From: JAAEQG01 sp023133475
Lineage (GTDB): Bacteria > Planctomycetota > Phycisphaerae > UBA1845
NCBI GenBank assembly: GCA_030631415.1
Contig: DAOVLE010000147.1
Location: 1-13,648 of the forward strand
DNA: 13,648 nucleotides
Direction: 5' to 3'
Part shown: positions 5,849 through 12,983 of the stretch, piece by piece
How positions within the stretch are numbered: position 1 is the stretch's first letter
Layout: each line of letters begins with the position of its first letter
Translations under genes and position numbers: made by a program
The notes under the pieces: generated by a model
What the model saw: only the letters and a program-made list of their open reading frames with translations
What the model was told of the DNA's origin: nothing
Databases searched by the model: none

Positions 5849-8800
5849 CTAATTCGCCACGATGTTGACTAGGCGCCCCTTAACCGCAATCACCTTGCGC
5901 ACCGTCTTGCCCTCCAGTTCACGTTTGATGCGTGGGTCGGCTAAGGCTGCCTGCTCCAGTTGCTTTTCGTCGGCATCGGCGGGCAGCATGATCCGCGACT
6001 TGACCTTGCCCATGATCTGGACGGCAACCTCGACCTGGTCATCCCTGGCCAATTGGGGATCGTGCTGAGGCCAAGGATGATCGGCGAGCGACTCGGTATG
6101 CCCCAAACGCTCCCACAACTCCTCGGCGACGTGCGGCGCAAACGGCGAAATGACCACCACAAACGGCTCGATGACACTCCGCGGGCGCTGCTTCATCGGT
6201 GTCAGGGTGTTGACAAAATCGAAGATGGCTGCGATGGCAGTGTTGAACTTGAACGCCTCGATGTCCTCGCCGACTTTCTTGATGGTCTTGTGCAAGATGC
6301 GCAGGGCGTCATCGCCCGGTTCGGCGTCTACAATGGCGGGCGAGAGCCCACCACTTTCGACATCAACAACCAGCCGCCAGATACGATTCAACAGCTTAAA
6401 TAACCCCGGCACGTCGCGCGTGTTCCAGGGCTTTGATGCCTCGATCGGGCCCATGAACATCTCGTACATGCGGAACGTGTCCGCACCGTACTGAGCGATG
6501 ATCTCGTCCGGATTGACCACGTTCTTAAGCATTTTACTCATCTTGGCCACTACCTGCGTGAGCGGCTCCTGTGTCCGGCTATGCCGGAAGGCCCCCTCGT
6601 CGGTCTCCTCGACCAGGTCGGCGGTGACCAACGCCCCACGCTTGTCCTTGTAGGCGAAGCTCTGGATCATGCCCTGGTTGATCAGCCTGCCGAAAGGCTC
6701 GGAAGTCGAGACGTGACCCAGGTCATAGAGCACCTTGTGCCAGAACCGGGCGTAGAGCAGGTGCAACACGGCGTGCTCGGCCCCGCCAACATACACGTCC
6801 ACCGGCATCCAATACTTCTCCGCCATCATGCCCCAGCCGGCGGACTTCTCTTTGGGATTGAGGTAACGCAGATAGTACCAGCAGGAACCGGCCCACTGCG
6901 GCATGGTGTTCAGGTCGCGGCGATATTTCTTGCCGTTGCGTTCGACGGTGATCCATTCCTTGGCCCGCCCCAGCGGCGGCTCGGGCAGGGTAGCGGCATC
7001 GTCGGCGGCGGGCGTGGGTTTGAAGTCCTCCATGGGCGGAAGTTCGAGCGGCAGTTCGGACTCGTCCAGGGCGATGCACTCGCCGTCTTCACCGTGCAGC
7101 ACGGGGATCGGCTCACCCCAGTATTTCTGGCGGCTGAAGACCCAGTCGTGAAGCTTGTAGTTGACCGCAGCTCGGCCTATCCCCTGCTCCACCAACCACG
7201 CGGTGATCTTCTCCTTGAACTCGGTGGTTGTCAGGCCATCAAACCGGCCGGAGTTCATCGCCGCCCCCTCGCCGGTGAAGGCTTCGAGGAAGATTCCCGG
7301 ATCGCTTGCGAAAGCCGGAAAGGCAACTTGCCTGACCCAGCTAGTGTCGCCGTCGATAAGAGCGGTGGCATTCTGGGCGGTAATTCCGCTGAGCGTGCCC
7401 GCTGCCGCTGTTGCGGACTCCATCACGTATCCGGGCAGATCGGGCTTGCCCCGGCTCGCACAGTACGCGGTGTCGAGGCCGCTGCGCTGAATCTGGTCGT
7501 GGAACCAGCCCTCGTCCGGCTGGACAACAGCCACAATCGGCAGGGCGAAAGCTTTGGCGAACTCGAAGTCGCGGGAGTCGTGGGCCGGCACCGCCATGAT
7601 CGCCCCGGTCCCATAGCCCATCATCACATAGTCAGCCACCCAAATGGGAATCTCCTTGCCATTGACCGGGTTGAGGGCATACGCCCCGGTAAATTCGCCG
7701 GTCTTTTCTTTGGTGTCCGCTGTCCGGTCGAGTTCGGATTTGTGTGCGGCGGCTTTGACGTAGGCTGTCACGGCGATGCGTCGGTCTGGGGTGGTGATCT
7801 TTTCGATCAGCGGATGTTCCGGGGCGAGCACCATGTAGGTGGCTCCGAACAGCGTGTCCGGGCGGGTGGTGTAGACGCGGATGGTGTATTCTTTTGGCAT
7901 GGCGGGAAAACCGCCGTCAGCCCGACCCTTCCGCCGGCGGGTCTCGTCATCCATCGTCGGGGCTTCGGGGCCGCCGGAGACGATCGGGAAATCGACGTCT
8001 GCCCCGGTGCTCTTGCCGATCCAGTTGCGTTGCATCAGCTTGATCGGCTCAGGCCAATCGAGTGCATTGACCTCTTCGAGCAGCCGGTCGGCATATTTGG
8101 TGATCCGCAGCATCCATTGGCGTAATGGGCGGCGGAAGACCGGGTGGTTGTCTCGCTCGCTGCGCCCCTCGTTGGTGACCTCCTCGTTGGCCAGCACCGT
8201 CCCAAGGGCAGGGCACCAGTTCACCGGCACTTCATCGATAAATGCCAGACGCTGGTTGTCGAGCACTTGGCGGCGCTGCCGTTCGTCGAGGCCCTCCCAT
8301 TTGCGGTGTGGAGTGTTACCGGGGTCGCGGACCAGCCCACAGCCTTCGTCCACCCCTATTTGCCCGAGTTCCAGCATAAGTTGGAGTTCGCTGATTGGTC
8401 TGGCTTTGCCGTGGGTAAGGCGTCCTTGCTCGTCGGTGCGGTCAAACGACTCGTCGTACCAACTATTGAACATTTGCAGGAATATCCACTGTGTATGGCC
8501 ATAGTATTCCGGCACACAGGTCTGGATTTCCCGGTCCCAGTCGTAGCAGAATCCGAACATCTTCAACTGCCGGCGCATGTTTTCGATATTGCTTTGTGTG
8601 GTGACGGACGGATGGACACCGGTGGCGATGGCATACTGCTCCGCCGGCAGCCCGAAGGCGTCGTATCCCATGGGATGGAGAACGTTGGCTCCTTTCATGC
8701 GTTGGTATCGGCAGTAGATGTCGGTGGCGCAATATCCCAGGGGGTGGCCGACGTGGAGCCCCGCCCCGCTCGGGTAAGGGAACATATCCAGCACATAGCA

Positions 8801-8941
8801 CTTTGGCTTGGTCCCGTCGAAGCCGGGGTCGCCGGGATTGCCGACAGCGAAAGTTCGGTTGGACTCCCAGTAGTTTTGCCATTTGGCTTCGATAGCTGCG
8901 AAGTCGTACTGCCCCGCTGTTTTCCTGTTGTCGTCGTTCAT
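5849..8941 (-). CDS. leuS: Leucyl-tRNA synthetase
   Basis: A cytoplasmic class I aminoacyl-tRNA synthetase that charges tRNA-Leu with leucine using ATP and clears mischarged products in its CP1 editing domain. The 1030-residue protein shows FPYPSGAGLHVGH (54-66, HIGH motif), GYDAFGLPAEQYA (92-104) and CP1 editing motifs TTRPDTLFGATYMVLAPEHP (358-377) and GTGAIMAVPAHDSRDFEFA (444-462, with the discriminating Asp). Further on are SRQKYWGEPIPV (603-614), WAGSCWYYLRY (683-693) and KMSKM (800-804) as the KMSKS loop, then the anticodon-binding and C-terminal domains. The length exceeds the roughly 860 residues of E. coli LeuS, with extra material at about 160-240, 330-350 and 485-550, consistent with a bacterial long form. 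The ATG at 8941 is preceded by GGGAGGAAA 11 bases upstream. The last KMSKS residue being Met rather than Ser is the one motif deviation. Transcribed alone; a REP hairpin follows the stop. Confidence 0.97.
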   Translation of the reverse strand: MNDDNRKTAGQYDFAAIEAKWQNYWESNRTFAVGNPGDPGFDGTKPKCYVLDMFPYPSGAGLHVGHPLGYCATDIYCRYQRMKGANVLHPMGYDAFGLPAEQYAIATGVHPSVTTQSNIENMRRQLKMFGFCYDWDREIQTCVPEYYGHTQWIFLQMFNSWYDESFDRTDEQGRLTHGKARPISELQLMLELGQIGVDEGCGLVRDPGNTPHRKWEGLDERQRRQVLDNQRLAFIDEVPVNWCPALGTVLANEEVTNEGRSERDNHPVFRRPLRQWMLRITKYADRLLEEVNALDWPEPIKLMQRNWIGKSTGADVDFPIVSGGPEAPTMDDETRRRKGRADGGFPAMPKEYTIRVYTTRPDTLFGATYMVLAPEHPLIEKITTPDRRIAVTAYVKAAAHKSELDRTADTKEKTGEFTGAYALNPVNGKEIPIWVADYVMMGYGTGAIMAVPAHDSRDFEFAKAFALPIVAVVQPDEGWFHDQIQRSGLDTAYCASRGKPDLPGYVMESATAAAGTLSGITAQNATALIDGDTSWVRQVAFPAFASDPGIFLEAFTGEGAAMNSGRFDGLTTTEFKEKITAWLVEQGIGRAAVNYKLHDWVFSRQKYWGEPIPVLHGEDGECIALDESELPLELPPMEDFKPTPAADDAATLPEPPLGRAKEWITVERNGKKYRRDLNTMPQWAGSCWYYLRYLNPKEKSAGWGMMAEKYWMPVDVYVGGAEHAVLHLLYARFWHKVLYDLGHVSTSEPFGRLINQGMIQSFAYKDKRGALVTADLVEETDEGAFRHSRTQEPLTQVVAKMSKMLKNVVNPDEIIAQYGADTFRMYEMFMGPIEASKPWNTRDVPGLFKLLNRIWRLVVDVESGGLSPAIVDAEPGDDALRILHKTIKKVGEDIEAFKFNTAIAAIFDFVNTLTPMKQRPRSVIEPFVVVISPFAPHVAEELWERLGHTESLADHPWPQHDPQLARDDQVEVAVQIMGKVKSRIMLPADADEKQLEQAALADPRIKRELEGKTVRKVIAVKGRLVNIVAN

Positions 8942-9070
8942 AAGCCGTGTTTCCTCCCAAGCATCGCGTCAGGGCACGCCGGACAGCCGTTCAAAACGCG
9001 AAAAGCGGAGTTTATCGGCGTAGTGGGCCGGTCGCAACTGCAAGAAAAGGTGGTCACGGCGTAGAGACGT

Positions 9071-9260
9071 TTAGCCCGGACTTTTCATGAACGCAGAGAC
9101 GCAGAGACGCAGAGTATTCCCTAGAAAGAAGTTACAGCTATATTAGGGTGTGTCGGATTTTGACAGTGTGTTTATTGTTGGTTCAACGCTAATTGCAATA
9201 ACTCCCTACCTCTCAACCCTCTGCGGTCTCTGCGTGCTCCGCGGTGAAATATCCGGGTTA
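9071..9260. repeat. MITE-like element with ACGCAGAG-type inverted ends
   Basis: The left end (9071-9114) reads TTAGCCCGGA...TTTCAT followed by three perfect tandem copies of ACGCAGAG (9091-9114). The right end (9219-9260) is an imperfect inverted version: CTCTGCGGTCTCTGCGT, then GCGGTGAAATATCCGGGTTA. The roughly 100 bases between them are A+T-richer and have no supported reading frame. The layout (imperfect terminal inverted repeats, about 190 bp, non-coding) fits a non-autonomous element or a dispersed intergenic repeat. It lies upstream of leuS, whose start is about 130 bp to the left. Apart from this and the tandem repeat below, 8942-9400 holds nothing I can support. Confidence 0.65.
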
Positions 9261-9300
9261 GCGGCGACAAGTCCGTAGCGTTTAGCGGCGACCCGAAGGG

Positions 9301-9342
9301 GAGCGCGTAGAATGGAGCGCGTAGAATGGAGCGTGTAAAATA
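9301..9342. repeat. 14-bp tandem repeat, three copies
   Basis: GAGCGCGTAGAATG occurs twice in perfect tandem (9301-9314, 9315-9328), followed by a diverged third copy (9329-9342, GAGCGTGTAAAATA). Just before it, TTAGCGGCGAC occurs twice between about 9258 and 9292. No gene spans it. Confidence 0.8.
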
Positions 9343-9407
9343 GAGGATGAGTATTCCAGGTTCTTGTCAGAGCAAATCGCCGCCCACTCTCGTTGTGGGG
9401 AATCAGC

Positions 9408-9436
9408 TTGACAAGTGTTCTGATACGTGTTTCAAT
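9408..9436 (+). promoter_or_regulatory. Predicted promoter of the tRNA-Val gene
   Basis: A perfect TTGACA (9408-9413), a 17-base spacer and TTCAAT (9431-9436, four of six consensus positions) place the start of transcription roughly 10 bases upstream of the tRNA 5' end at 9453. Confidence 0.55.
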
Positions 9437-9452
9437 ACCGTTGTGGACATAA

Positions 9453-9526
9453 GGGCGTTTAGCTCAGTTGGCTAGAGCGCACGGATCACACCCGTGAGGT
9501 CACAGGTTCGAGTCCTGTATCGCCCA
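9453..9526 (+). tRNA. tRNA-Val (anticodon CAC)
   Basis: A 74-base cloverleaf: acceptor GGGCGTT (9453-9459) with ATCGCCC (9519-9525), D-stem GCTC/GAGC (9462-9465/9475-9478), and anticodon stem CACGG/CCGTG (9480-9484/9492-9496) with loop ATCACAC giving anticodon CAC at 9487-9489. The variable loop is AGGTC, the T-arm is ACAGG/CCTGT (9502-9506/9514-9518) with loop TTCGAGT, and the discriminator is A at 9526. The CCA end is not encoded. One acceptor pair is a U-U mismatch (9458 with 9520). It decodes GUG. An integrase gene starts 117 bases downstream, so the 3' part of this tRNA gene is the likely attachment site of the element to the right. Confidence 0.93.
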
Positions 9527-9564
9527 GTAACGTAAAGCCTTGCTAATTCACGACTTAGAAAAAC

Positions 9565-9630
9565 CTTTAGGTAAGCCTTTACCTAAAGATGCCTCCGCTG
9601 TATGCTTTCGGTAGGTAAGATTCACCTATC
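9565..9630. promoter_or_regulatory. Two AGGTAAG-containing inverted repeats between tRNA and integrase
   Basis: CTTTAGGTAA (9565-9574) pairs perfectly with TTACCTAAAG (9579-9588). A second, related site has CGGTAGGT (9609-9616) against ACCTATCG (9624-9631) with one G-T pair. Both left halves read AGGTAAG. They lie between the tRNA and the integrase start, where recombinase arm sites or an int/xis operator would be expected; which one applies is not decidable by reading. The first hairpin could also end the tRNA transcript, but it lacks a T-run. Confidence 0.5.
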
Positions 9631-9642
9631 GAGGGCAAGAAA

Positions 9643-11064
9643 ATGGCCACCAAAACCAACGGCAGAAACGGGAAACGCAAAGGCCGACGGAACCCCGTCG
9701 AGTTTGTCAAGCATCCCGATACCGACCTTGAGATTGACGGACTTCGCTACCACAAGTCAACGGGGACTTTCTACCGCATCGCAGACGATGGCAAGTCCCG
9801 AGACTACTACCGCAAGAATGGGTTGAAGGGCATTGCCTACCTGCGCCGAGCAATCTACGAACATGAATGCTGGCAGAATGGCAACGCCCCCACCGATACG
9901 ATTCCCATCCCTGCCACCGCTCCGGCCTACGATGATTTCGGGGCAGAGATTCCGCCCGTTGCCACCCTGGACGAAAACGGCAGGCAAGACCTTATCCGAT
10001 ATATCAGCAAGGACGATCTTGCAGCCTACATCCGAGACCAATTGAGCAACCCCGAGACCCGATCCGAATTTGCCAACGCTGTCGGCATCCCCGAGTTGGT
10101 CAACCTTCATTCGCTCCCACCTGTTGCTGCCCCCTTGCCAATGCAGGACATTATCAACAACTATGCCAAGGGCAAGACATTCAAACATAATCGACAACTC
10201 GCAGACGCTAAATCCGCCTGGAAACTTTTTGCCGATAGCGTCAACGTCCCCAACCTAGACGATATAGACCCGACTCACTTACAGCGCTTCCACAAAGCTG
10301 TACGAGCGGCAGGCAAGCCACGGACGCAAAAGAACATCGTCCTATCCGTCCAATCCATCTTGAAGTACGCCGCTGATATTTTCCGCAATCATCGACCGTT
10401 GATCGAAGACGTGAAACTTGAAATACGGAGGATATGCTCGTGGGAAACGCAAACGCAACCCAACCCGAAACCGATGAAGAAAGATGCCTATCACGGTCTG
10501 TTACAACTATGCCAAGATGAAGGGGACGTAATGTGGTTTGCGATTTTGATAACATCCCTGAATCTTGGGCTACATCCGTCAGAAATGGCGGAATTGAAAA
10601 CCGATGAATTCGACTTTGACGAATTGACCTTTACGAGCAACCGAACCAAGACCGGCGTTTCCCGAGTAGCGACGATATGGCAACGGACTGCGGATGCCAT
10701 TCGGGCATATATGGAGACAGACCATTTCAAGGCTAACGCATCCCCGTTGCTTTTCACGACCACACAACCCAACCGGCAAGGTAAAGTCAATCAACCCTTG
10801 AAGATTGAGAGAATAACCGCCAAGATTCGACGACTACGAAAATCGGCAGAGTTAGGGAATAACGTAGTTTTTGACGGTATTCGAGACTTGTTCAGGACTT
10901 CGGCAGGCGTTGCAAACATCGTCGCTATCAAATGGACGATGGGGCAATCAATGGGGGAAGATGATAAATATGGTTTCAGAGACCCGAAAGAAACCGCCGA
11001 CGTAATGGCCAAGGTTGAAAGGGTGGTCTTCGATAAACTCAAGAGAAAGCGGGGCAAAAAATAG
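9643..11064 (+). CDS. Divergent tyrosine recombinase (phage/island-type integrase)
   Basis: The 473-residue protein has a basic N-terminus (1-20), an N-terminal segment with FYRIADDGKSRDYYRKNG (43-60) that may be a DNA-arm-binding module, a SAM-like core-binding domain (about 165-265) and a C-terminal catalytic domain (about 285-460). Catalytic-domain landmarks are LNLGLHPSEMAEL (306-318, box I), the TKTG lysine (Lys336), FDGIRDLFRT (410-419, box II with Arg414), MGQSMGE (443-449) and Tyr453 in DDKYGF. Compared with the canonical R-K-HxxR-H/W-Y set, the first Arg is His311, the box II His is Asp411 and the 'GH' His is Gln445; only Lys, Arg414 and Tyr are conventional. Start at ATG 9643 with GAGGG at 9631-9635. 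Its position just after tRNA-Val supports a site-specific integrase role. It could be inactive, or belong to a divergent planctomycete subfamily. Confidence 0.85.
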   Translation: MATKTNGRNGKRKGRRNPVEFVKHPDTDLEIDGLRYHKSTGTFYRIADDGKSRDYYRKNGLKGIAYLRRAIYEHECWQNGNAPTDTIPIPATAPAYDDFGAEIPPVATLDENGRQDLIRYISKDDLAAYIRDQLSNPETRSEFANAVGIPELVNLHSLPPVAAPLPMQDIINNYAKGKTFKHNRQLADAKSAWKLFADSVNVPNLDDIDPTHLQRFHKAVRAAGKPRTQKNIVLSVQSILKYAADIFRNHRPLIEDVKLEIRRICSWETQTQPNPKPMKKDAYHGLLQLCQDEGDVMWFAILITSLNLGLHPSEMAELKTDEFDFDELTFTSNRTKTGVSRVATIWQRTADAIRAYMETDHFKANASPLLFTTTQPNRQGKVNQPLKIERITAKIRRLRKSAELGNNVVFDGIRDLFRTSAGVANIVAIKWTMGQSMGEDDKYGFRDPKETADVMAKVERVVFDKLKRKRGKK

Positions 11065-11071
11065 CCCCGCT
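11048..11071 (+). terminator. Hairpin overlapping the integrase stop codon
   Basis: AGCGGGGC (11048-11055) pairs perfectly with GCCCCGCT (11064-11071) around the loop AAAAAATA. The stop codon (11062-11064) lies in the loop and stem. There is no T-run after it, so termination by this hairpin alone is doubtful. Confidence 0.35.
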
Positions 11072-11161
11072 GGCGACCAAATAGCATTTCGGAGATACCA
11101 ACGGGGCAACTAGAAGAAATATGTACTACCCTATACGGAACATTCGACAAACATTCCTTCA

Positions 11162-11191
11162 ATAAAAAAGGGCAACGCCGAAGCGCTGCCC
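11162..11191 (-). terminator. Rho-independent terminator of the zinc-knuckle gene
   Basis: On the minus strand GGGCAGCGC-TTCG-GCGTTGCCC (9-bp stem with one G-T pair and a stable TTCG tetraloop) is followed directly by TTTTTTATT. It lies about 25 bases after the stop codon of the gene at 11216-11500 and is a textbook intrinsic terminator. Confidence 0.88.
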
Positions 11192-11215
11192 GTTGGATCA
11201 CTGCCGAGTATCCGG

Positions 11216-11500
11216 TTACTTGCCCTTGAGGGAGTCGATTTCCTTCAACAAATCATCCGCCGCTTTCCTGTCGGCAACGACTTCTGCCCTACGCTCAGCA
11301 ATCAAACCGTCAATCTTCTTTCTGACCTCCAAAAGCTCCTGTGCTGAATAACCCCGCAGCATCGTCATCTTGAATTTTCCACCCGTCCCCCCCGATGATG
11401 CCGAAGTTTTCTTGGAGCAAGTCGCCTTATGCTCGTATCCTCGCCCGCGCTTCGGTCCTTTGCATTCGGGGCAAGTCTCCGCCGATTTTTTCTTTGCCAC
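11216..11500 (-). CDS. Small zinc-knuckle / coiled-coil protein, function unknown
   Basis: A 94-residue protein. A lysine-rich start is followed by a CCHC-type metal site (Cys10, Cys13, His24, Cys28: CPEC...HKATC), a Ser/Gly-rich linker (about 29-40) and a highly charged helical C-terminus (51-94, QELLEVRKKIDGLIAERRAEV...), probably a coiled coil. Basic, metal-binding and short, it looks like a nucleic-acid-associated accessory protein such as a regulator or chromatin-like factor, but I recognise no named family. The start is GTG at 11500, with AAAGGA 6 bases upstream. It is transcribed towards the integrase and ends in a strong terminator, so it is its own unit. The gene belongs to the putative element. 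Confidence 0.75.
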   Translation of the reverse strand: MAKKKSAETCPECKGPKRGRGYEHKATCSKKTSASSGGTGGKFKMTMLRGYSAQELLEVRKKIDGLIAERRAEVVADRKAADDLLKEIDSLKGK

Positions 11501-11883
11501 GATTCATCCTTTCAAAAGAAACCACTATTGCCAACGGGACAGAATCCTAAACCGATTCCTTCCAATCCGTCAACCCCCATCCACCCGATTTTGCGCGGGG
11601 AATCAATCAACCCACCCACCCCACCAGAATACCCGCCAAACGTCCAGAATTGGCGCCTGTTCGACTTTCCAATCCCTTTCCCACTAATGGAGACCCCAAA
11701 CCCAAGAACCGCAGGAAAACCAATCCTAAGCATCCCAACGATAGCCAAGTAGGGCTGAATATCGCTAAGCCAAACTTGGCGAAAGAAATGTCAACAAAAG
11801 GCATTCCCAAGGCTTGGCGTACATTCCCAATCGATGTAGCGTTCAATCAGGACAACTATTCATTCAAACGAAAAGGCAAACCA
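11501..11883. other. Non-coding gap between divergent genes
   Basis: This 383-base gap separates the zinc-knuckle gene (minus) from the serine recombinase (plus) and must contain both promoters. It is unusually C-rich on the plus strand (many CCCA/CCAA runs). The recombinase frame is open upstream to 11650, but the translation there is low-complexity (Pro/Asn/Lys-rich) and resembles no resolvase extension, so I treat it as non-coding. No clear -35/-10 pair is visible. Confidence 0.4.
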
Positions 11884-12469
11884 ATGAAACCGAAGATCGG
11901 ATGTTACCTCAGAATCAGCACCACCGATAAGCAAACCACCCGAAGTCAAAAGGAAGCAATCAGACAATGGGCAAAAGCAAACCACGTACCGGCATCGGAA
12001 CTTCGGTGGTATGAAGATCGAATCACCGGAACCACCATCGACCGTCCCCAGCTTCAGCGCCTGCAATGGGCAATCAGCAAGGGCAGGATAGATACGCTAG
12101 TGGTTTTCAGGTTGGACAGGTTGGCGCGCAACCTGCGGGATGGTCTCGAAATGTTGGCCAACCTTGCCGACAAAGGGATCAAGGTGGTCTCCACCAGTGA
12201 AGGCATCCAGTTTGACAACAGTACCGGCAGATTGATTGCCTCGATACTGTTGGCCGTTGCGAGTTTTGAAAGGGAAGTCACGGTAGAGCGGATCAAGGCC
12301 GGGATGCAGGCAGCAAAGGCCGCGGGCAAGCATTGTAGGAAGACCCCGCAACGAGAAGCGACTTGCCAAAATTCGCAAGATGAAGGATGAAGGCAAGACG
12401 GTCATCCAGATTGGTGACGTGATGGGCATCACCCGGCAGGCCGTCTATTCTGCCCTTGCTCGCGCCTAG
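11884..12469 (+). pseudogene. Serine recombinase (resolvase/invertase family), frameshifted before the DNA-binding domain
   Basis: From ATG 11884 (AAGG seven bases upstream) the frame encodes a resolvase catalytic domain. YLRISTTDKQ carries the active-site Ser12 and Arg10, FRLDRLARN (75-83) carries the conserved Asp78, Arg79 and Arg82, and SILLAVASFERE begins helix E. After AAGKH (codon ending at 12333) the sequence should read GRPRNEKRLAK, but the frame instead gives CRKTPQREA and stops at 12390. The expected residues appear in the +1 frame from 12338 to the TAG at 12467-12469. They run GRPRNEKRLAKIRKMKDEGK and then VIQIGDVMGITRQAVYSALARA, a typical resolvase helix-turn-helix. One extra base near 12334-12338 therefore separates the catalytic and DNA-binding parts. 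The intact protein would be 194 residues. No slippery sequence is seen, so mutation or assembly error is likelier than programmed frameshifting. Confidence 0.85.
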
Positions 12470-12539
12470 CGGGATTTGACATGCCGTCCGCGTGGTCGTA
12501 CCGTGGCTGCCGGACTGTTGTCTCGACCGGAGCCGATCA

Positions 12540-12983
12540 ATGGCAGAAGCGCCTGACAACACAAGATTGCTTTATGAAGAGAACGCCAAGGTTGCTCATG
12601 CCTTTTGGGAATGGCGTCATAAGGTTATGACTCGCTTCTTCCTCACTAGCGCCTCGCTAGTTGCCGTTGCCGGGTGGTTCTATGCAACGGTTGGGCTTCG
12701 CCGCTGGGCCTTTGTCCCCTTCCTGTTGTTAGCAGTGTTCGCCCTGGTTTCCCACTTCCTTGATCGGGTCAACACATGGGTACTTCGGGATTGCTACCGA
12801 TGCGGCAAGGAGCTTGAGCAAAAACTCGATGGTAACGGTTGGATATATTCGTCGATTGACGACGGACATTACAATCGTGGCTCATACTATCGTGTGCTTT
12901 CCATTGTTTACATCGGAACTGCGGTCCTGTCTTTATCGCTTTCTATCCTACTTGGTCTCACCGCATTGTTGGGCCGACTCTAA
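12540..12983 (+). CDS. Small multi-spanning membrane protein, function unknown
   Basis: The 147-residue product has a soluble, charged N-terminus (1-31, LLYEENAKVAHAFWEWRHKV), two closely spaced hydrophobic segments (about 33-50 and 56-73), a polar middle (75-115, with Cys85 and Cys88 in RDCYRCGK), and a long hydrophobic C-terminal segment (about 119-143). I start at ATG 12540 because GGAG at 12529-12532 is well placed; the frame is open back to 12492 but those codons look non-coding. The 'helix, two TM, long helix' layout recalls small bacterial 2TM proteins such as SLATT-type effectors, but I see no diagnostic motif and no nucleotide-cyclase or sensor partner nearby, so no function is assigned. 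It follows the broken recombinase by 70 bases in the same orientation and is cargo of the putative element. Confidence 0.75.
   Translation: MAEAPDNTRLLYEENAKVAHAFWEWRHKVMTRFFLTSASLVAVAGWFYATVGLRRWAFVPFLLLAVFALVSHFLDRVNTWVLRDCYRCGKELEQKLDGNGWIYSSIDDGHYNRGSYYRVLSIVYIGTAVLSLSLSILLGLTALLGRL

Noticed and set aside
6581..8125. 514-codon open frame on the plus strand opposite leuS
   Set aside because: Antisense to the conserved LeuS catalytic and editing domains; its openness follows from codon bias and its product resembles no family.
11650..11883. N-terminal extension of the serine recombinase
   Set aside because: The frame is open, but the translation is low-complexity Pro/Asn/Lys-rich, and the ATG at 11884 has the ribosome binding site and the canonical resolvase beginning.
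12334..12340. Programmed ribosomal frameshift in the serine recombinase
   Set aside because: There is no slippery heptamer or repeated-base run at the shift, so mutation or sequence error is simpler.
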